A stretch of 64,000 bases of DNA from Chamaelirium japonicum (taxonomy: Eukaryota > Streptophyta > Magnoliopsida > Liliales > Melanthiaceae). The notes below the pieces were generated by a model. That model was not told where the DNA came from and searched no databases. It was given only the letters and a program-made list of their open reading frames with translations. The stretch spans positions 1,240,001-1,304,000 of the forward strand of contig CANTAL010000003.1 in the NCBI GenBank assembly GCA_947650365.1, in the 5' to 3' direction. The position numbers and the translations under genes were made by a program. Shown piece by piece: positions 25,801 through 40,988 of the stretch. Each line of letters begins with the position of its first letter. The first letter of the stretch is position 1.

Positions 25801-28125
25801 ACGATCCATTCTAATCCATTCGTACGATCCATTCTTATTCATTCATACGATCCATTCTAATTCATTCGCACAATCCATTCTAATTCATTCGTACAATCCA
25901 TTATAATTCATTCGTATAATCTATGCTAACTCATTCGGTGGATCCATTATAATTCGTTCGTAAGATCCATTCTAATTTATTTGCACGAATATGCGATTCA
26001 TTCTAATTCATTCACACAAATGTATCCATTCTAATTCATTCGTACGATCCATTCTAATTCATTCGTATGATCTATTCTAATTCATTCGCACAAATGTATC
26101 CATTCTAATTCATTCGTTCGATCCATTCTAATTCATTCGCATAAATATATCCATTCTAATTCATTCGTACGATCCATTCTAATTCATTCGCACGATCCAT
26201 TGTAATTCATTCGCACAAATGTATCCATTCTAATTCATTCGTACAATCCATTCTAATTCATTCGCATTATCCATTCTAATTCATTTGTACGATCCATTCT
26301 AATCCATTCGTACGATCCATTCTAATTCATTCGTACGATCCATTCTAATTCATTCTCACAAATGTAACCTTTCTAATTCATTTGTCTGATCCATTCTAAT
26401 TCATTCGTACGATCCATTCTAATTCATTCACACGATCCATTCTAATTTATTCGTACGATCCATTCTAATTCATTTGTACGATCTATTCTAATTCATTCGC
26501 ATGATCCATTCTAATTCATTCGTACGATCCATTCTAATTCATTCGTACAATCCATTCAAATTTATTCGTACGATGCAATCTAATTCATTCGCACGAATAT
26601 ATCCATTCTAATTCATTCGTACGATCCTTTCTAATTCATTCGCGCGATCCATTCTAATTCATTCATATGATCTATTCTAATTCATTCCTACGATCTATTC
26701 TAATTCATTCACTCGAATGTATCCATTCTAATTCATTCGTTCGATCCATTCATATTCATTCGTACGATCCATTCTAATTCATTCGTACGATCCATTCTAA
26801 TTCATTCGCATGATCCATTCTAATTCATTCGTACGATCGATCCATTCTAATTTATTCGCATGATCTATTCTACTTCATTCGCACGAATGTATCCATTCTA
26901 ATTCATTCGTACGATCCATTCTAACTCATTCGTACGATCCATTCAAATTCATTTGTACGATCCATTCTAATTCATTCGCACGATCCGTTCTAAATCATTC
27001 CTATGATCCATTCTAATTCATTCGCACGAATATAACCATTCTAATTCATTCGTACGATCCATTCTAATTCATTCCTACGATCCATTCTAATTCATTCGCA
27101 CGAATGTATGCATTCTAATTCATTTGCACGATACTTTCTAATTCATTCTTATGATCCATTCTAATTTATTCGTACGATCCATTCTAATTCATTCGCTCGA
27201 ATGTATCCATTCTAATTCATTCATACAATCCATTCTAATTCATTCGTACGATCCTTTCTAATTCATTCGCACGATCCATTCTAATTCTTTCATATGATCC
27301 ATTCTAATTCATTCATACGATCCATTCTAATTCATTCGTATGATCAATTCTAATTCATTCGCACGATCCATTCTAATTCATTTGTATGATCCATTCTAAT
27401 TCAATTCATGCAATCCATTCAAATTCATTCGCACAAATGTATCCATTCTAATTCATTCGTATGATCCATTCTAATTCATTCGCTCGAATGTATCCATTCT
27501 AATTCATTCGTACGATCCATTCTAATTCATTCGTACAATCCATTCAAATTCATTCGTACGATGCAATCTAATTCATTCGCACAAATGTAACTATTCTAAT
27601 CCATTCGTACGATCCATTCTAATTCATTCGTACAAATGTATCCATTCTAATTCATTCGTAAGATCCATTCTAATTTATTCGTACGATTCATTCTAATTCA
27701 TTCGCACGATCCATTCTAATTCATTCGTACGTTCCATTCTAATTCATTCGTATGATCTATTCTAATTCATTCGCATGAATGTATCCATTCTAATTCATTT
27801 TCACGATCCATTCTAATTCATTCCTATAATCCATTCTAATTCATTCGTACAATCCTTTCTAATTCATTCGCTCGAATGTATCCATTCTAATTCATTCGTA
27901 CGATACATTCTAATTCGTTCATACGATCCATTCTAATTCGTTCGTACGATCCATTCTAATTCGTTCGTACGATTTATTCTAATTCATTCGTACGATCCAT
28001 TCTAATGCATTTGTACGATTTATTCTAATTCAATCGCATGATCTATTCTAATTCATTCGTATTATCCATTCTAATTCATTCGTACGATCTATTCTAATTC
28101 ATTCGCTCGAATGTAACCTTTCTAA
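25801..28125 (-). repeat. satellite block 14, reverse
   Basis: Copy of block 6, longer by about 150 bp. Ends at TTCTAATTAGAA (28120-28131). Confidence 0.93.
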
Positions 28126-29333
28126 TTAGAATGGATCGTACAAATGAATTAGAAAGGTTACATTCGTGAGAATGAATTTGAATTGATCGTACGAATGAAT
28201 TATAATGGATCGTACGAATGAATTTGAATGGATACATTTGAGCAAATGAATTAGAATTGATCGTACGAACGAAATAGAATGGATCGTATGAACGAATTAG
28301 AATGGATCGTACGAATGAATTAGAATGGATACATTTGAGCGAATGAATTAGAATGGATCGTACGAATGAAATAGAATGGATCATAGTAATGAATTAGAAT
28401 GGATCGTGCAAATAAATTAGAATGGATACATTCGTGCTAATGAATTAGAATAGATCATACGAATGAATTAGAATAGATCGTGCGAATGAATTAGAATGGA
28501 TTGTACGAATGAATTATAATGGATACATTCCTGCGAATGAATTAGAATGGATCATATGAAAGAATTAGAATGGATCGTGCGAATGAATTAGAATGGATAC
28601 ATTCGAGCGAATGAATTAGAATGGATCGTACGAATGAATTAGAATGGATCATAGGAATGAATTAGAATGGATCGTGCAAATGAATTAGAATGGATACATT
28701 CGTGCGAATGAATTAGAATGGATCGTAGGAATGAATTAGAATGGATCGTACGAATGGATTAGAATGGATCATATGAATAAATTAGAATGGTTATATTCGT
28801 GCGAATGAATTAGAATGGATCGTGCGAATGGGTTAGAATGGATCGTACGAATGGATTAGAACGGATACATTCGTACGAATGAATTAGAATGGATCGTACG
28901 AATGGATTAGAATGAATCATACGAATGAATTAGATCGTAGGAATGAGTTAGAATGAATCGTACGAATGAATTAGAATGGATCGTACAAATGAATTAGAAT
29001 GGATCGAGCGAATGAATTAAAATGGATCGTACGAATGAATTAGAATGGATCATAGGAATGAATTAGAATTGATCGTGCAAATGAATTAGAATGGATACAT
29101 TCATGCGAATGAATTAGAATGGATCGTAGGAATTAATTAGAATGGATCGTACGAATGAATTAAAATGGATACATTTGTATGTATGAATTAGAATGGATCG
29201 TACGAATGAATTAGAATGGATCGTACGAATGGATTAGAATGGATCGTACGAATGGATTAGAATGGATCGTACAAATTAGAATGGGTCGAACGAATGAATT
29301 AAAATGGATACATTCATACGACTGAATTAGAAA
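28126..29333 (+). repeat. satellite block 15, forward
   Basis: Third copy of block 7 with internal loss of about 430 bp. Higher-order run from about 28597. Ends at AAATTT (29331-29336). Confidence 0.93.
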
Positions 29334-29923
29334 TTTATTCGTACGATCCATTCAAATTCAATCGTATGATCCATTCTAATTCATTCGCACGATAAATTCT
29401 AACTTATTCGTCCGATCCATTCTAATTCATTCGCACGAATGTATCCATTCTAATTCATTCGTTTGATCCATTCTAATTCGTTCATATGATCCATTCTTAT
29501 TCATTCTCAAGAATGTAACCTTTCTAATTCATTTGTATAATCCATTCTAATTCATTTGTACGATACATTCTAATCCATTCGTACGATCCATTCTAATCCA
29601 TTCGTACGATCCATTCTAATTCATTCGTACGATCCATTCTAATTCATTCGCTCGAATGTATCCATTCTAATTCATTCGTACGATCCATTCTAATCCATTC
29701 GTACGATCCATTCTAAACCATTCGTACAATCCATTCTAATTCATTCGCACGAATGTAACCATTCTAATTCATTCATACGATCCATTCTAATTCATTCGCA
29801 CAATCCATTCTATTTCATTCATACGATCCATTCTAATTCATTCGCACGGTCTATTCTAATTCATTCCTCTGATCCATTCTAATTCATTCGTACGATCCAT
29901 TCTAATTCATTCGCACGAATGTA
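29334..29923 (-). repeat. satellite block 16, reverse
   Basis: Starts like blocks 8 and 10, then diverges. Ends at the join AATGTATCATATGAATG, seen again near 45032 and 49100. Confidence 0.92.
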
Positions 29924-30591
29924 TCATATGAATGAATTAGAATGAATCATGCGAATTAATTATAATGGATCGTACAAATGAATTAGAATGGATTGTGCGA
30001 ATGAATTAGAATGGATCGTACGAATGAATTAGAATGGATCGTACGAACGAATTAGAATGGATCGTATGAACGAATTAGAATGGATCATATGAATGAATTA
30101 GAATGGATACATTCGAGCGAATGAATTATTATGGATCGTACGAATGAATTAGAATGGATCATAGGAATGAATTAGTATGGATCGTGCAAATGAATTAGAA
30201 TGGATACATTCGTGCGAATGGATTAGAATGGATCGTACGAAAGGATTAGAATGGATCGTACGAATGGATTAGAACGCATTGTACGAATGAATTAGAATAG
30301 ATACATTTGTGCGAATGAATAAGAATGGATCGTACGAATGAATTAGAATGGATCGTACAAAAGGATTAGAATGGATCGTACGAATGAATTAGAATGGATC
30401 ATACGAATGAATTAGAATGGATCATGCGAATGAATTTGAATGGATCGTACGAATGAATTAGAATGGATCGAACGAATGAATTAGAATAGATACATTCGAG
30501 CGAATGAATTAGAATAGATCGTAGGAATGAATTAGAATGGATCATACGAATGAATTAGAATGGATCGTGCGAATGAATTAGAATGGATCGT
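29924..30591 (+). repeat. satellite block 17, forward
   Basis: Ordinary mix of units. Ends on core variant CGTAAG (30589-30594). Confidence 0.92.
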
Positions 30592-30941
30592 AAGATTCAT
30601 TCTAATTCATTCGTACGATCCATTCTAATGCATTCGTACGATTCATTCTAATTCATTCGCATGATCCATTCTAATTCATTCGAATGATCCATTGTAATTT
30701 ATTCATCCGATCCATTCTAATTCATTCGCACAATCCATTCTAATTCATTCGTACGATCCATTCTAATTCATTCGTTCGATCCATTCTAATTCATTCCTAC
30801 GATCCATTCTAATTCATTCGTACGATCCATTCTAATTCATTCGCACGATCCATTCTAATTTATTCCTATTATCCATTCTAATTCATTCACACGAATGTAA
30901 CCATTCTAATTCATTTGTACGATCCATTCTAATTCATTCGT
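30592..30941 (-). repeat. satellite block 18, reverse
   Basis: Short block of about 15 units. Ends on CGTACG (30939-30944) between CATT and AATG, a perfect palindrome. Confidence 0.93.
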
Positions 30942-33900
30942 ACGAATGAATTAGAATGGATACATTCGAGCGAATGAATTAGAATAGATCGTACGAATGA
31001 TTTAGAATAGATCGTACGAATAAATTAGAATGGATCGTGCGAATGAATTAGAATGGATCGTACGAATGAATTAGAATGGATCCACCGAATGAATTAGAAT
31101 GGATCGTACGAATGAATTAGAATGGATTGTGCGAATGAATTAGAATGGATGCATTTATGTGATGAATAAGAATGGAGCGTACGAATGAATTAGAATGGAG
31201 CGTACGAATGAACTAGAATTTATACATTCGTAGGAATGAATAAGAATGGATCGTACGAATGGATTAGAATGGTTACATTCGTGCGAATGAATTAGAATAG
31301 ATCATACGAATGAATTAGAATGGATCGTACGAATGAATTAGAATGGATCGTACGAATGCATTAGAATGGATCGTACGAATGAATTAGAATGGATACATTC
31401 GAGCGAATGAATTAGAATGGATCATGCGAATGAATTAGAATGGATCATACGAATAAATTATAATGGATCGTACAATTGAATTAGAATGGATCATACAAAT
31501 AAATTAGAAAGGTTACATTTGTGAGAATGAATTAGAATGGATCGTACGAATGAATTAGAATGGATCGTACGAATAGATTAGAATGGATCGTACGAATGGA
31601 TTGTGTCGAGCGAATGAATTAGAATAGATCGTAGGAATGAATTAGAATGGATCATACGAATGAATTAGAAGGGATCGTGCGAATGAATTAGAATGGATCG
31701 TATAAATGAATTAGAGTGGATCGTATGAACGAATTAGAATGGATCGTACGAACGAATTAGAATGGATCGTGCGAATGAATTAGAATGGATCGTACGAACG
31801 AATTAGAATGGATCGTGCGAATGAATTAGAATGGATCGTACGAACGAATTAGAATGGATCATATGAGCGAATTAGAATGGATCATACGAACGAATTACAA
31901 TGGATCATATGAACGAATTAGAATGGATCGTACGAATGAATTAGAATGGATCGTACGAATGAATTAGAAAGGTTTCATTTGTGAGAATGAATTAGAATGG
32001 ATCGTACGAATGAATTAGAATGGATCGTACGAATGGATTAGAATGGATCGTACGTACGAATGGATTAGAATGGATCGTACGAAAGGATTAGAATGGATCG
32101 TACGAATGGATTGCAATGGATCGTACGAATGAATTAGAATGGATTATACAAATGAATTAGAAAGGTTACATTAGTGAGAATGAATTAGAATGGATCGTAC
32201 GAATGCATTAGAATGGATACATTCGTACGATTGAATTAGAATGGATCGTATGAATGAATTAGAATTGATCGTACGAATGGATTAGAATGAATCGTACATA
32301 TGAATTAGAATAGATCGTACAAATGAATTAGAAAGGTTACATTTGTGCGAATGAATTAGATTGCATCATGCGTATGAATTTGAATGGATTGTACGAATGA
32401 ATTAGAATGGATCATATGAATGAATTAGAATGGATACATTCATGCGAATGAATTAGAATGGATCGTAGGAATGAATTAGAATGGATCGTACGAATGAATT
32501 AGAATAGATAGTGCGAATGAATTAGAATGGATCGTGCGAATGAATTAGAATGGATCGTGCGAATGAATTAGAATGGATCATACGAATAAATTAGAATGGA
32601 TCGTACGAATGAATTAGAATGGATCGTATGAATGAATTAGAATGGATCGTGCGAATGAATTAGAATGAATCGTACGAATGCATTAGAATGGATCGTGCAA
32701 ATGAACTAGAATGGATACATTCGTACAAATGAATTAGAATGGATCATGCGAATGAATTAGAATGGATCGTACGAATGAATTAGAATGGATCATATGAATG
32801 AATTAGAATGGTTACATTCTTGCGAATGAATTAGAATGGATCGTACGAATGGATTAGAATGGATCGTACGAATGGATTATAATGCATTGTACGAATGAAT
32901 TAGAATAGATACATTTGTGCGAATGAATTAGATTGCATCGTGCGAATGCATTAGAATGGATCGTTTGAATGAATTAGAATAGATCGTGTGAATGAATTAG
33001 AATGGATCGTACGAATGAATTAGAATGGATCGTGCGAATGAATTAGAATGGATCGTACGAATAAATTAGAATGAATCCACCGAATGAGTTAGAATGGATC
33101 AAACGAATGAATTAGAATGGATCGTACGAATGAATTAGAATGGATTGTACGAATAATTTAGAATGGATCGTAGGAATGAATTAGAATGGATCTTGCAAAT
33201 GAATTAGAATGGATACATTCGTGCGAATGAATTAGAATGGATCGTAGGAAAGAATTAGAATGGATCGTTTGAATGAATTAGAATGGTTACATTCATGCGA
33301 ATGAATTAGAAAGGATCGTACGAATGTATTAGAATGGATATATTCGTGCGAATGAATTAGAATGGATCGTACGAATGAATTAGACTAGATCGTACGAATA
33401 AATTAGAATGAATACATTCGTGCGAATGAATTTGAATGGATCGTACGAATGAATTAGAATAGATCGAACGAATGAATTAGAATGGATTGTGCAAATGAAT
33501 TAGAAGGGATACATTCGTGCGAATGAATCTGAATGGATTGTATGAATGAATTACAATGGATCATACGAATGAATTAGAATGGATCGTACGAATGAATTAG
33601 AATAGCTCATACGAATGAATTAGAATGAATCGTAAGAATGAATTAGATTGGTTACATTCGTGCGAATGAATTAGAATAGATCGTATGAATGAATTAGAAT
33701 GGATCATACGAATAAATTAGAATGGATCGTGCGAATGAATTAGAATGGATCGTACGAATAAATTAGAATGGATCCACCAAATGAGTTAGAATGGATCATA
33801 CGAATGAATTAAAATAGATCGTATGAATGAATTAGAATGGATTGTGCGAATGAATTAGAATGGATCGTATGAATGAATAAGAATGAATCGTACGAATGAA

Positions 33901-35002
33901 TTAGAATGGATCGTGCGAATGAATTAGAATGAATCGTATGAATGAATTAGAATGGATCGTGCGAATGAATTAGAATGGATCGTGCGAATGAATTAGAATG
34001 GATACATTCATACAAATGAATTAGAATGGATCGTGCGAATGAATTAGAATGGATCGTATGAATGAATTAGAATGGATCGTACGAATGAATTAGAATGGAT
34101 ACATTCGAGCGAATGAATTAGAATAGATCGTACGAATGAATTAGAATGGATCATAGGAATGAATTAGAATGGATCGTGCAAATGAATTAGAATGGATACA
34201 TTCGTGCGAATGAATTAGAATGGATCGTGTGAATGAATTAGAATGGATCGTACGAATGAATTAGAATGGATACATTTGAGCGAATGAATTAGAATGGATT
34301 GTGCGAATGAATTAGAATGGACCGTACGAATGAATTAGAATGGATCGTGCGAATGAATTAGAATCGATCATACGAATGAATTAGAATGGATCGTACGAAT
34401 AAATTAGATCGTACGAATGAATTAGAATGGATCGTACGAATGAATTAAAATGGATACATTCATACGACTGAATTAGAATGGATCGTGCGAATTAATTAGA
34501 ATGGATCGTACGAATGAATTTTAATGGATACATTTGTGCGAATGAATCTGATTGGATTGTATGAATGAATTACAATGGATCGTACGAATGAATTAGAATG
34601 GATCGTACGAATGAATTAGAATAGCTCATACGAATGAATTAGAATGAATCGTACGAATGAATTAGAATGGTTACATTCGTGCGAATGAATTAGAATAGAT
34701 CGTACGAATGAATTAGAATGGATCGTATGAATAAATTTGAATGGATCGTGCGAATGAATTAGAATGGATCGTACGAATGAATTAGAATGGATCCACCGAA
34801 TGAGTTAGAATGGATCATATGAATGAATTAGAATGGATCGTACGAATGAATTAGAATGGATTGTGCGAATGAATTAGAATGGATCGTACTAATGAATAAA
34901 AATGGATCGTACGAATGAATTGGAATGGATCGTGCGAATGAATTAGAATGAATCGTACGAATGCATTAGAATGGATCGTACGAATGAATTAGAATGAATC
35001 GT
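30942..35002 (+). repeat. satellite block 19, forward (4.1 kb)
   Basis: Longest forward block. Carries GGATCCACC-type units near 31080, 33073, 33767 and 34789, each followed by the same order of cores, and a higher-order run near 34099. Ends on CGTACG (35000-35005). Confidence 0.93.
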
Positions 35003-36998
35003 ACGATCTATTCCAATTCATTCGTCCGATCCATTCTAATTCATTCGCACGAATGTATCCATTCTAATTCATTCGTACAATTTATTCTAATTCATTCGCA
35101 TGATCCATTCTAATTCATTCGTATGATCCATTCTAATTCATTCCTACGATCTATTCTAATTCATTCGCTCCAATATATCCATTGTAATTCATTCGTACGA
35201 TCCATTCTAATTCATTCACACGATCCATTCTAATGCATTCGTACGATTCATTCTAATTCATTCCTATGATCCATTCTAATTCATTCGTACGATCCATTCT
35301 AATTCATTCGCTTGAATGTATCCATTCTAATTCATTTGTACGATCCATTCTAATTCGTTCATACGATCCATTCTAATTCATTCGCATGATCCATTCTACT
35401 TCATTTGTACGAATATATCCAGTCTAATTCATTCGCCCGATCCATTCTAATTCATTCGCACGATCCATTCTAATTCATTCGTACGATTCATTCTAATTCA
35501 TTCGCACGATCCATTCTAATTCATTTGTATGATCCATTCTTATTCATTCATACGATCCATTCTAATTCATTCGCACAATCCATTTTAATTCATTCGTACG
35601 ATCCGTTCTAATTCATTCGTATGATCCATTCTAACTCATTCGGTGGATCCATTCTAATTCATTCGTACGATCCATTCTAATTCACGATCCATTGTAATTC
35701 ATTCATACAATCCATTCAGATTCATTCGCACGAATGTATCCATTCTAATTAATTTGCATGATCCATTCTAATTCATTCGTTCGATCCATTCTAATTCATT
35801 CGTACGATCCATTCTAATTTATTCGCACGAATGTATCCATTCTAATTTATTCGTACGATCAAGTCTAATTCATTCGTACGATCCATTCTAATTCATTCAC
35901 ACGAATATATCCATTCTAATTCATTCGTACGATCCTTTCTAATTCATTCGCACGAATGTAACCATTCTAATTCATTCGTACGATCCATTCTTATTCATTC
36001 ATACGATCTATTCTAATTCATTCGCACAAATGTATCTATTCTAATTCATTCGTACAATGCATTCTAATCCATTCGTACGATCCATTCTAATTCATTCATA
36101 CAGTCTATTCTAATTCATTCGTACGATCCATTCTAATTCATTTGTATGATCCATTCTAACTCATTCGGTGGATTCATTCTAATTCATTCGTACGATCCAT
36201 TCTAATTTATTCGCACGATCCATTCTAATTCATTCGTACGATACATTCTAATTCATTCGCACGATCCATTCTAATTCATTCGTACGATCTATTCTAATTC
36301 TTTCGCACGATGCAATCTAATTCATTCGCACAAATATATCTACTCTAATTTATTCGTACAATGCGTTCTAATCTATTCGTACGATCCATTCTAATCCATT
36401 CGTACGATCCATTCTAATTCATTCGCACGAATGTAACCATTCTAATTCATTCATATGATCCATTCTAATTCATTCGTACGATCCATTCTAATTCATTCGC
36501 ACGATCCATTCTAATTCATTTATACGAATGTATCCATTCTAATTCATTCGCACGATCCATTCTAATGCATTCGTACGATCTATTCTAATTCATTCGTATG
36601 ATCCATTCTAATTTATTCATAGGATCCATTCAAATTCATTCGCATGATCCATTCTAATTCATTCGTACGATCCATTCTAATTCATTCGTTCGATCCATTC
36701 TAATTCATTCATACGATCCATTCTAATTCATTCGCATGAATGTAACCATTCTAATTCATTTGTACTATTCATTCTAATTCATTCGCACGATCCATTCTAA
36801 TGCATTCGTACGATTCATTCTAATTCATTCGCACGATCCATTCTAATTCATTCGTACGATTCATTCTAATTCATTCGCACGAATGTAACCTTTCTAATTC
36901 ATTTGTATGTATCCATTCTAATTCATTCGCACGATCCATTCTAATTCATTTGTACGATCCATTTTAATTCATTCGTATGATCCATTCTAATTCATTCG
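35003..36998 (-). repeat. satellite block 20, reverse
   Basis: Opens with the CGTCCG, CGCACGAATGT, CGTACA order also seen near 8930, 23960 and 63860. Ends at an irregular join CGATAAATTTGTGCG near 36998. Confidence 0.92.
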
Positions 36999-37082
36999 AT
37001 AAATTTGTGCGAATGAATTAGAATGGATCGTAGGAATGAATTAAAATAGATCGTACGAATGGATTAAAATAGATACATTCAT
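36999..37082 (+). repeat. satellite block 21, forward (shortest)
   Basis: Only about three units between two reverse blocks, so a very small inverted island. Ends on core CATACG (37080-37085) between CATT and ATCC. Confidence 0.9.
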
Positions 37083-39895
37083 ACGATCCCTTCTAATTCA
37101 TTCGTACGTTCCATTCTAATTCATTCGCACGATCCATTCTAATTTATTCGTACGATCCATTCTAATCCATTCATACGATCCATTATAATGCATTCGAACG
37201 ATCCATTCTAATTCATTCGCATGATCCATTCTAATTCATTCGTATGATCCATTCTAATTCATTTGCACGATCCATTCAAATTCATTTGCACGATCCATTC
37301 TAATTCATTCGTACGATCCATTCTAATTCATTTGTACGATCCATTCTAATTCATTCGCACGAATGTATCCATTCTAATTCATTCGCACGATCCATTCTAA
37401 TTCATTCGTTCGATCCATTCTAATTTATTCGTACGATCCATTCAAATTCATTCGTATGATCCATTCTAATTCATTCGTATGATCCATTCTAATTCATTCG
37501 CACGAATGTATCTATTCTAATTCATTCGCACAAATGTATCCATTCTAATTCATTCGTATGTTCCATTCTTATTCATTCATACGATCCATTCTAATTCATT
37601 TGCACGATCCATTCTAATTCATTCTCACAAATGTAACCTTTCTAATTCATTTGTTTGATCCATTCTAATTCATTCGTACGATCCATTCTAATCCATTCGT
37701 ACGATCCATTCTAATCCATTCGTACGATTCATTCTAATTCATTCGCACGAATTTAACCATTCTAATTCATTCGTTCGATCCATTCTAATTCATTCCTACG
37801 ATCCATTCTAATTCATTCGCACGAATGTTTCCATTCTTATTCATTTGCACGATCCATTCTAATTCATTCGTATGATCCATTCTAATTCATTCGCACGATC
37901 CATTCTAATTCATTCGCACGATCCATTCTAATTCATTCGAACGATCCATTCTAATTCATTTGCTCGAATGTATCCATTCTAATGCATTCGTACGATCCAT
38001 TGTAATCCATTCGTACGATCCATTCTAATCCATTCTAATTCATTCGTACGATCCATTCTAATTCGTTCATATGATCCATTTTAATTCGTTCGTACGATCC
38101 ATTCTAATTCGTTCGTACAATCCATTCTAATTCATTCGCACGATCCATTCTAATTCATTCGTACGATCCATTCTAATTCATTCATACGGTTTATTCTAAT
38201 TCATTCGCTCGAATGTATCCATTCTAATTCATTCGTTCGATCCATTCTAATTCATTCGTACGATCCATTCAAATTCATTCTCACAAATGTAACCTTTCTA
38301 GTTCATTTGTACGATCCATTCTAATTCATTTGTACGATCCATTCTTATTTATTCGTACGATCCATTCAAATTCATTCGCATGATCCATTCTAATTCATTC
38401 GTACGATCCATTCTAATTCATTCTCACGAATGTAACCTTTCTAATTCATTTGTATGATCCATTCTAATTCATTCGCACGATCGATTCTAATTCATTCGCA
38501 CGATCCATTCTAATTCATTCGTCCGATCCATTCTAATTCATTCGCACGAATGTATCCATTCTAATTCATTCGTACGATCCATTCAAATTCATTCGCACGA
38601 TCCATTCTAATTCATTCGTAAGATCCATTCAAATTCATTCGCACGATCCATTCTAATTCATTCGTACGATCCATTCAAATTCATTTGCATGATCTATTCT
38701 AATTCATTCGTATGATTCATTCTAGTTCATTCGTACGATCCATTCTAATTCATTCGCACGAATTTAACCATTCTAATCCATTCGTACGATCCATTCTAAT
38801 TCATTACTACGATCCATTCTAATTCATTCGCACGAATGTAACCATTCTAATTCATTCGTATGATCCATTCTAATTCATTTGCACGATCCATTCTAATTCA
38901 TTCGCACGAATGTATCCATTCTAATTCATTTGCATGATCTATTCTAATTCATTCCTATGATCCATTCTAATTCATTCGTACGATCCATTCTAATTCATTC
39001 GCATGAATGTATCCATTCTAATTCATTCGTACGATCCATTCTAATTTATTCGTACGATCCATTCTTATTCATTCGTACGATCCATTCAAATTCATTCACA
39101 TAATCCATTCTAATTCATTCGTACGATCTATTCTAATTCATTCTCACGAATGTAACCTTTCTAATTCATTTGTATGATCCATTCAAATTCATTCGCACGA
39201 TCTATTCTAATTCATTCGCACGATCCATTCAAATTCATTCGTCCGATCCATTCTAATTCATTCTCACGAATGTATCCATTCTAATTCATTCGTACGATCC
39301 ATTCAAATTCATTCGCACGATCCATTCTAATTCATTCGTATGATTCATTCTAATTCATTCGTACGATCCATGCTAATTCATTCGCACGAATGTAACCATT
39401 CTAATTCATTCGTACGATCCATTCTAATTCATTCGTCCGATCCATTCTAATTCATTTGTACGATCCGTTCTAATTCATTCGCACGATCCATTCTAATTCA
39501 TTTGTATGATCCATTCTAATTCAATTCGTGCAATCCATTCAAATTCATTCGCACGATCCATTCTAATTCATTCGTATGATCCATTCTAATTCATTCGTAC
39601 GATCCATTCTAATTCATTCGCTCGAATGTATCCATTCTAATTCATTCGTACGATCCATTCTATTTCATTCGTACGATCCATTCTAATTCATTCGCACGAT
39701 CCATTCTAATTCATTCCTATGATCCATTCTAATTCATTCGTACGATCCATTCTAATTCATTCGCTCGAATGTATCCATTCTAATTCATTCGTACGATCTA
39801 TTCTAATTCATTCGCACGAATGTATCCATTCTAATTCATTGGTACGATCCATTCTAATTCATTTGCACAATCCAATCTAATTCAAACGTACAATA
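37083..39895 (-). repeat. satellite block 22, reverse
   Basis: Contains two near-repeats of about 0.7 kb, around 38.3-38.7 kb and 39.0-39.4 kb (shared TCACGAATGTAACC and CGTCCG units). Ends at AATATATT (39892-39899). Confidence 0.92.
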
Positions 39896-40490
39896 TATTC
39901 ATGCAAATGAATTAGAATGGATTGTACGAATGAATTAGAATGGATCGTGCGAATGAATTAGAATGGATCGTAGGAATGAATTAGAATGGATCGTACGAAT
40001 GAATTAGAATGGTTACATTCGTGCGAATGAATTAGAATGGATCGTATGAATGAATTAGAATGGATCGTACGAATGGATTAGAATGAATCGTACGAATGAA
40101 TTAGAATTGATCATACGAATGAATTAGAATGGATTGGACGAATGAATTTGAATGGATTATATGAATGAATTAGAATGGATCATACGAATGAATTAGAATG
40201 GATCGTGCGAATGAATTAAAATTGATTATACGAATGAATTAGAATGGATCGGACGAATGAATTAGAATGGATACATTTGTACGAATGAATTAGAATGGAT
40301 AGTATGAATGAATTAGAATGGATCCACCGAATGAGTTAGAATGGATCATACGAATGAATTAGAATGGATCGTACGAATGAATTAGAATGGATTGTGCGAA
40401 TGAATCTGAATGGATTGTATGAATGAATTACAATGGATCGTACAAATGAATTAGAATGGATCGTACGAATGAATTAGAATGGATCGTACG
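39896..40490 (+). repeat. satellite block 23, forward
   Basis: Carries GGATCCACC at 40320 followed by CATACG, CGTACG and TGTGCG cores. Ends on CGTACG (40485-40490) followed by a partial repeat of the core, ACG, before ATCC. Confidence 0.92.
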
Positions 40491-40727
40491 ACGATCCATT
40501 CTAATTCATTGGCATGAATGTATCCATTCTAATTCATTCGTACGATCCATTCTAATTCATTCGTACTATCCATTCTAATTCATTCGTCTGATCCATTCTA
40601 ATTCATTCGCACGAATGTATCCATTCTTATTCATTAATACGATCCATTCTAATTCATTCGCACAATCCATTCTAATTCATTCGTACGATCCATTCTAATT
40701 CATTCGTATGATCAATTCTAACTCATT
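40491..40727 (-). repeat. satellite block 24, reverse
   Basis: About ten units. Ends at ACTCATT joined to TTAGAATGG (40721-40736), the same join as at 57719-57734. Confidence 0.92.
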
Positions 40728-40988
40728 TTAGAATGGATCGTACGAACGAATTAGAATGGATCGTATGAACGAATTAGAATGGATCGTACGAATGAATTAG
40801 AATGGATACATTCGAGCGAATGAATTAGAATGGATCATGCGAATGAATTAGAATGGATAGTACGAATGAATTAGAATGGATCGTACGAATGAATTAGAAT
40901 GGATATATTCATGCAAATGAATTAAAATGGATCGTACGAATGAATTAGAATGGATCATACGAATGAATTCGAATGGATCGTACGAATG
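40728..40988 (+). repeat. satellite block 25, forward
   Basis: First units match those after 57726 (cores CGTACG, CGTATG, CGTACG, then the 28-bp unit). Ends abruptly after CGTACGAATG, joined to CCTTTCTAATTC. Confidence 0.92.

Larger units (their letters stand above)
23400..29500. repeat. segmental duplication inside the array, copy 2
   Basis: Second copy of 8.47-14.91 kb in the same order and orientation, with unit-sized gains and losses. The small reverse block 2 is absent just left of it. Confidence 0.9.
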
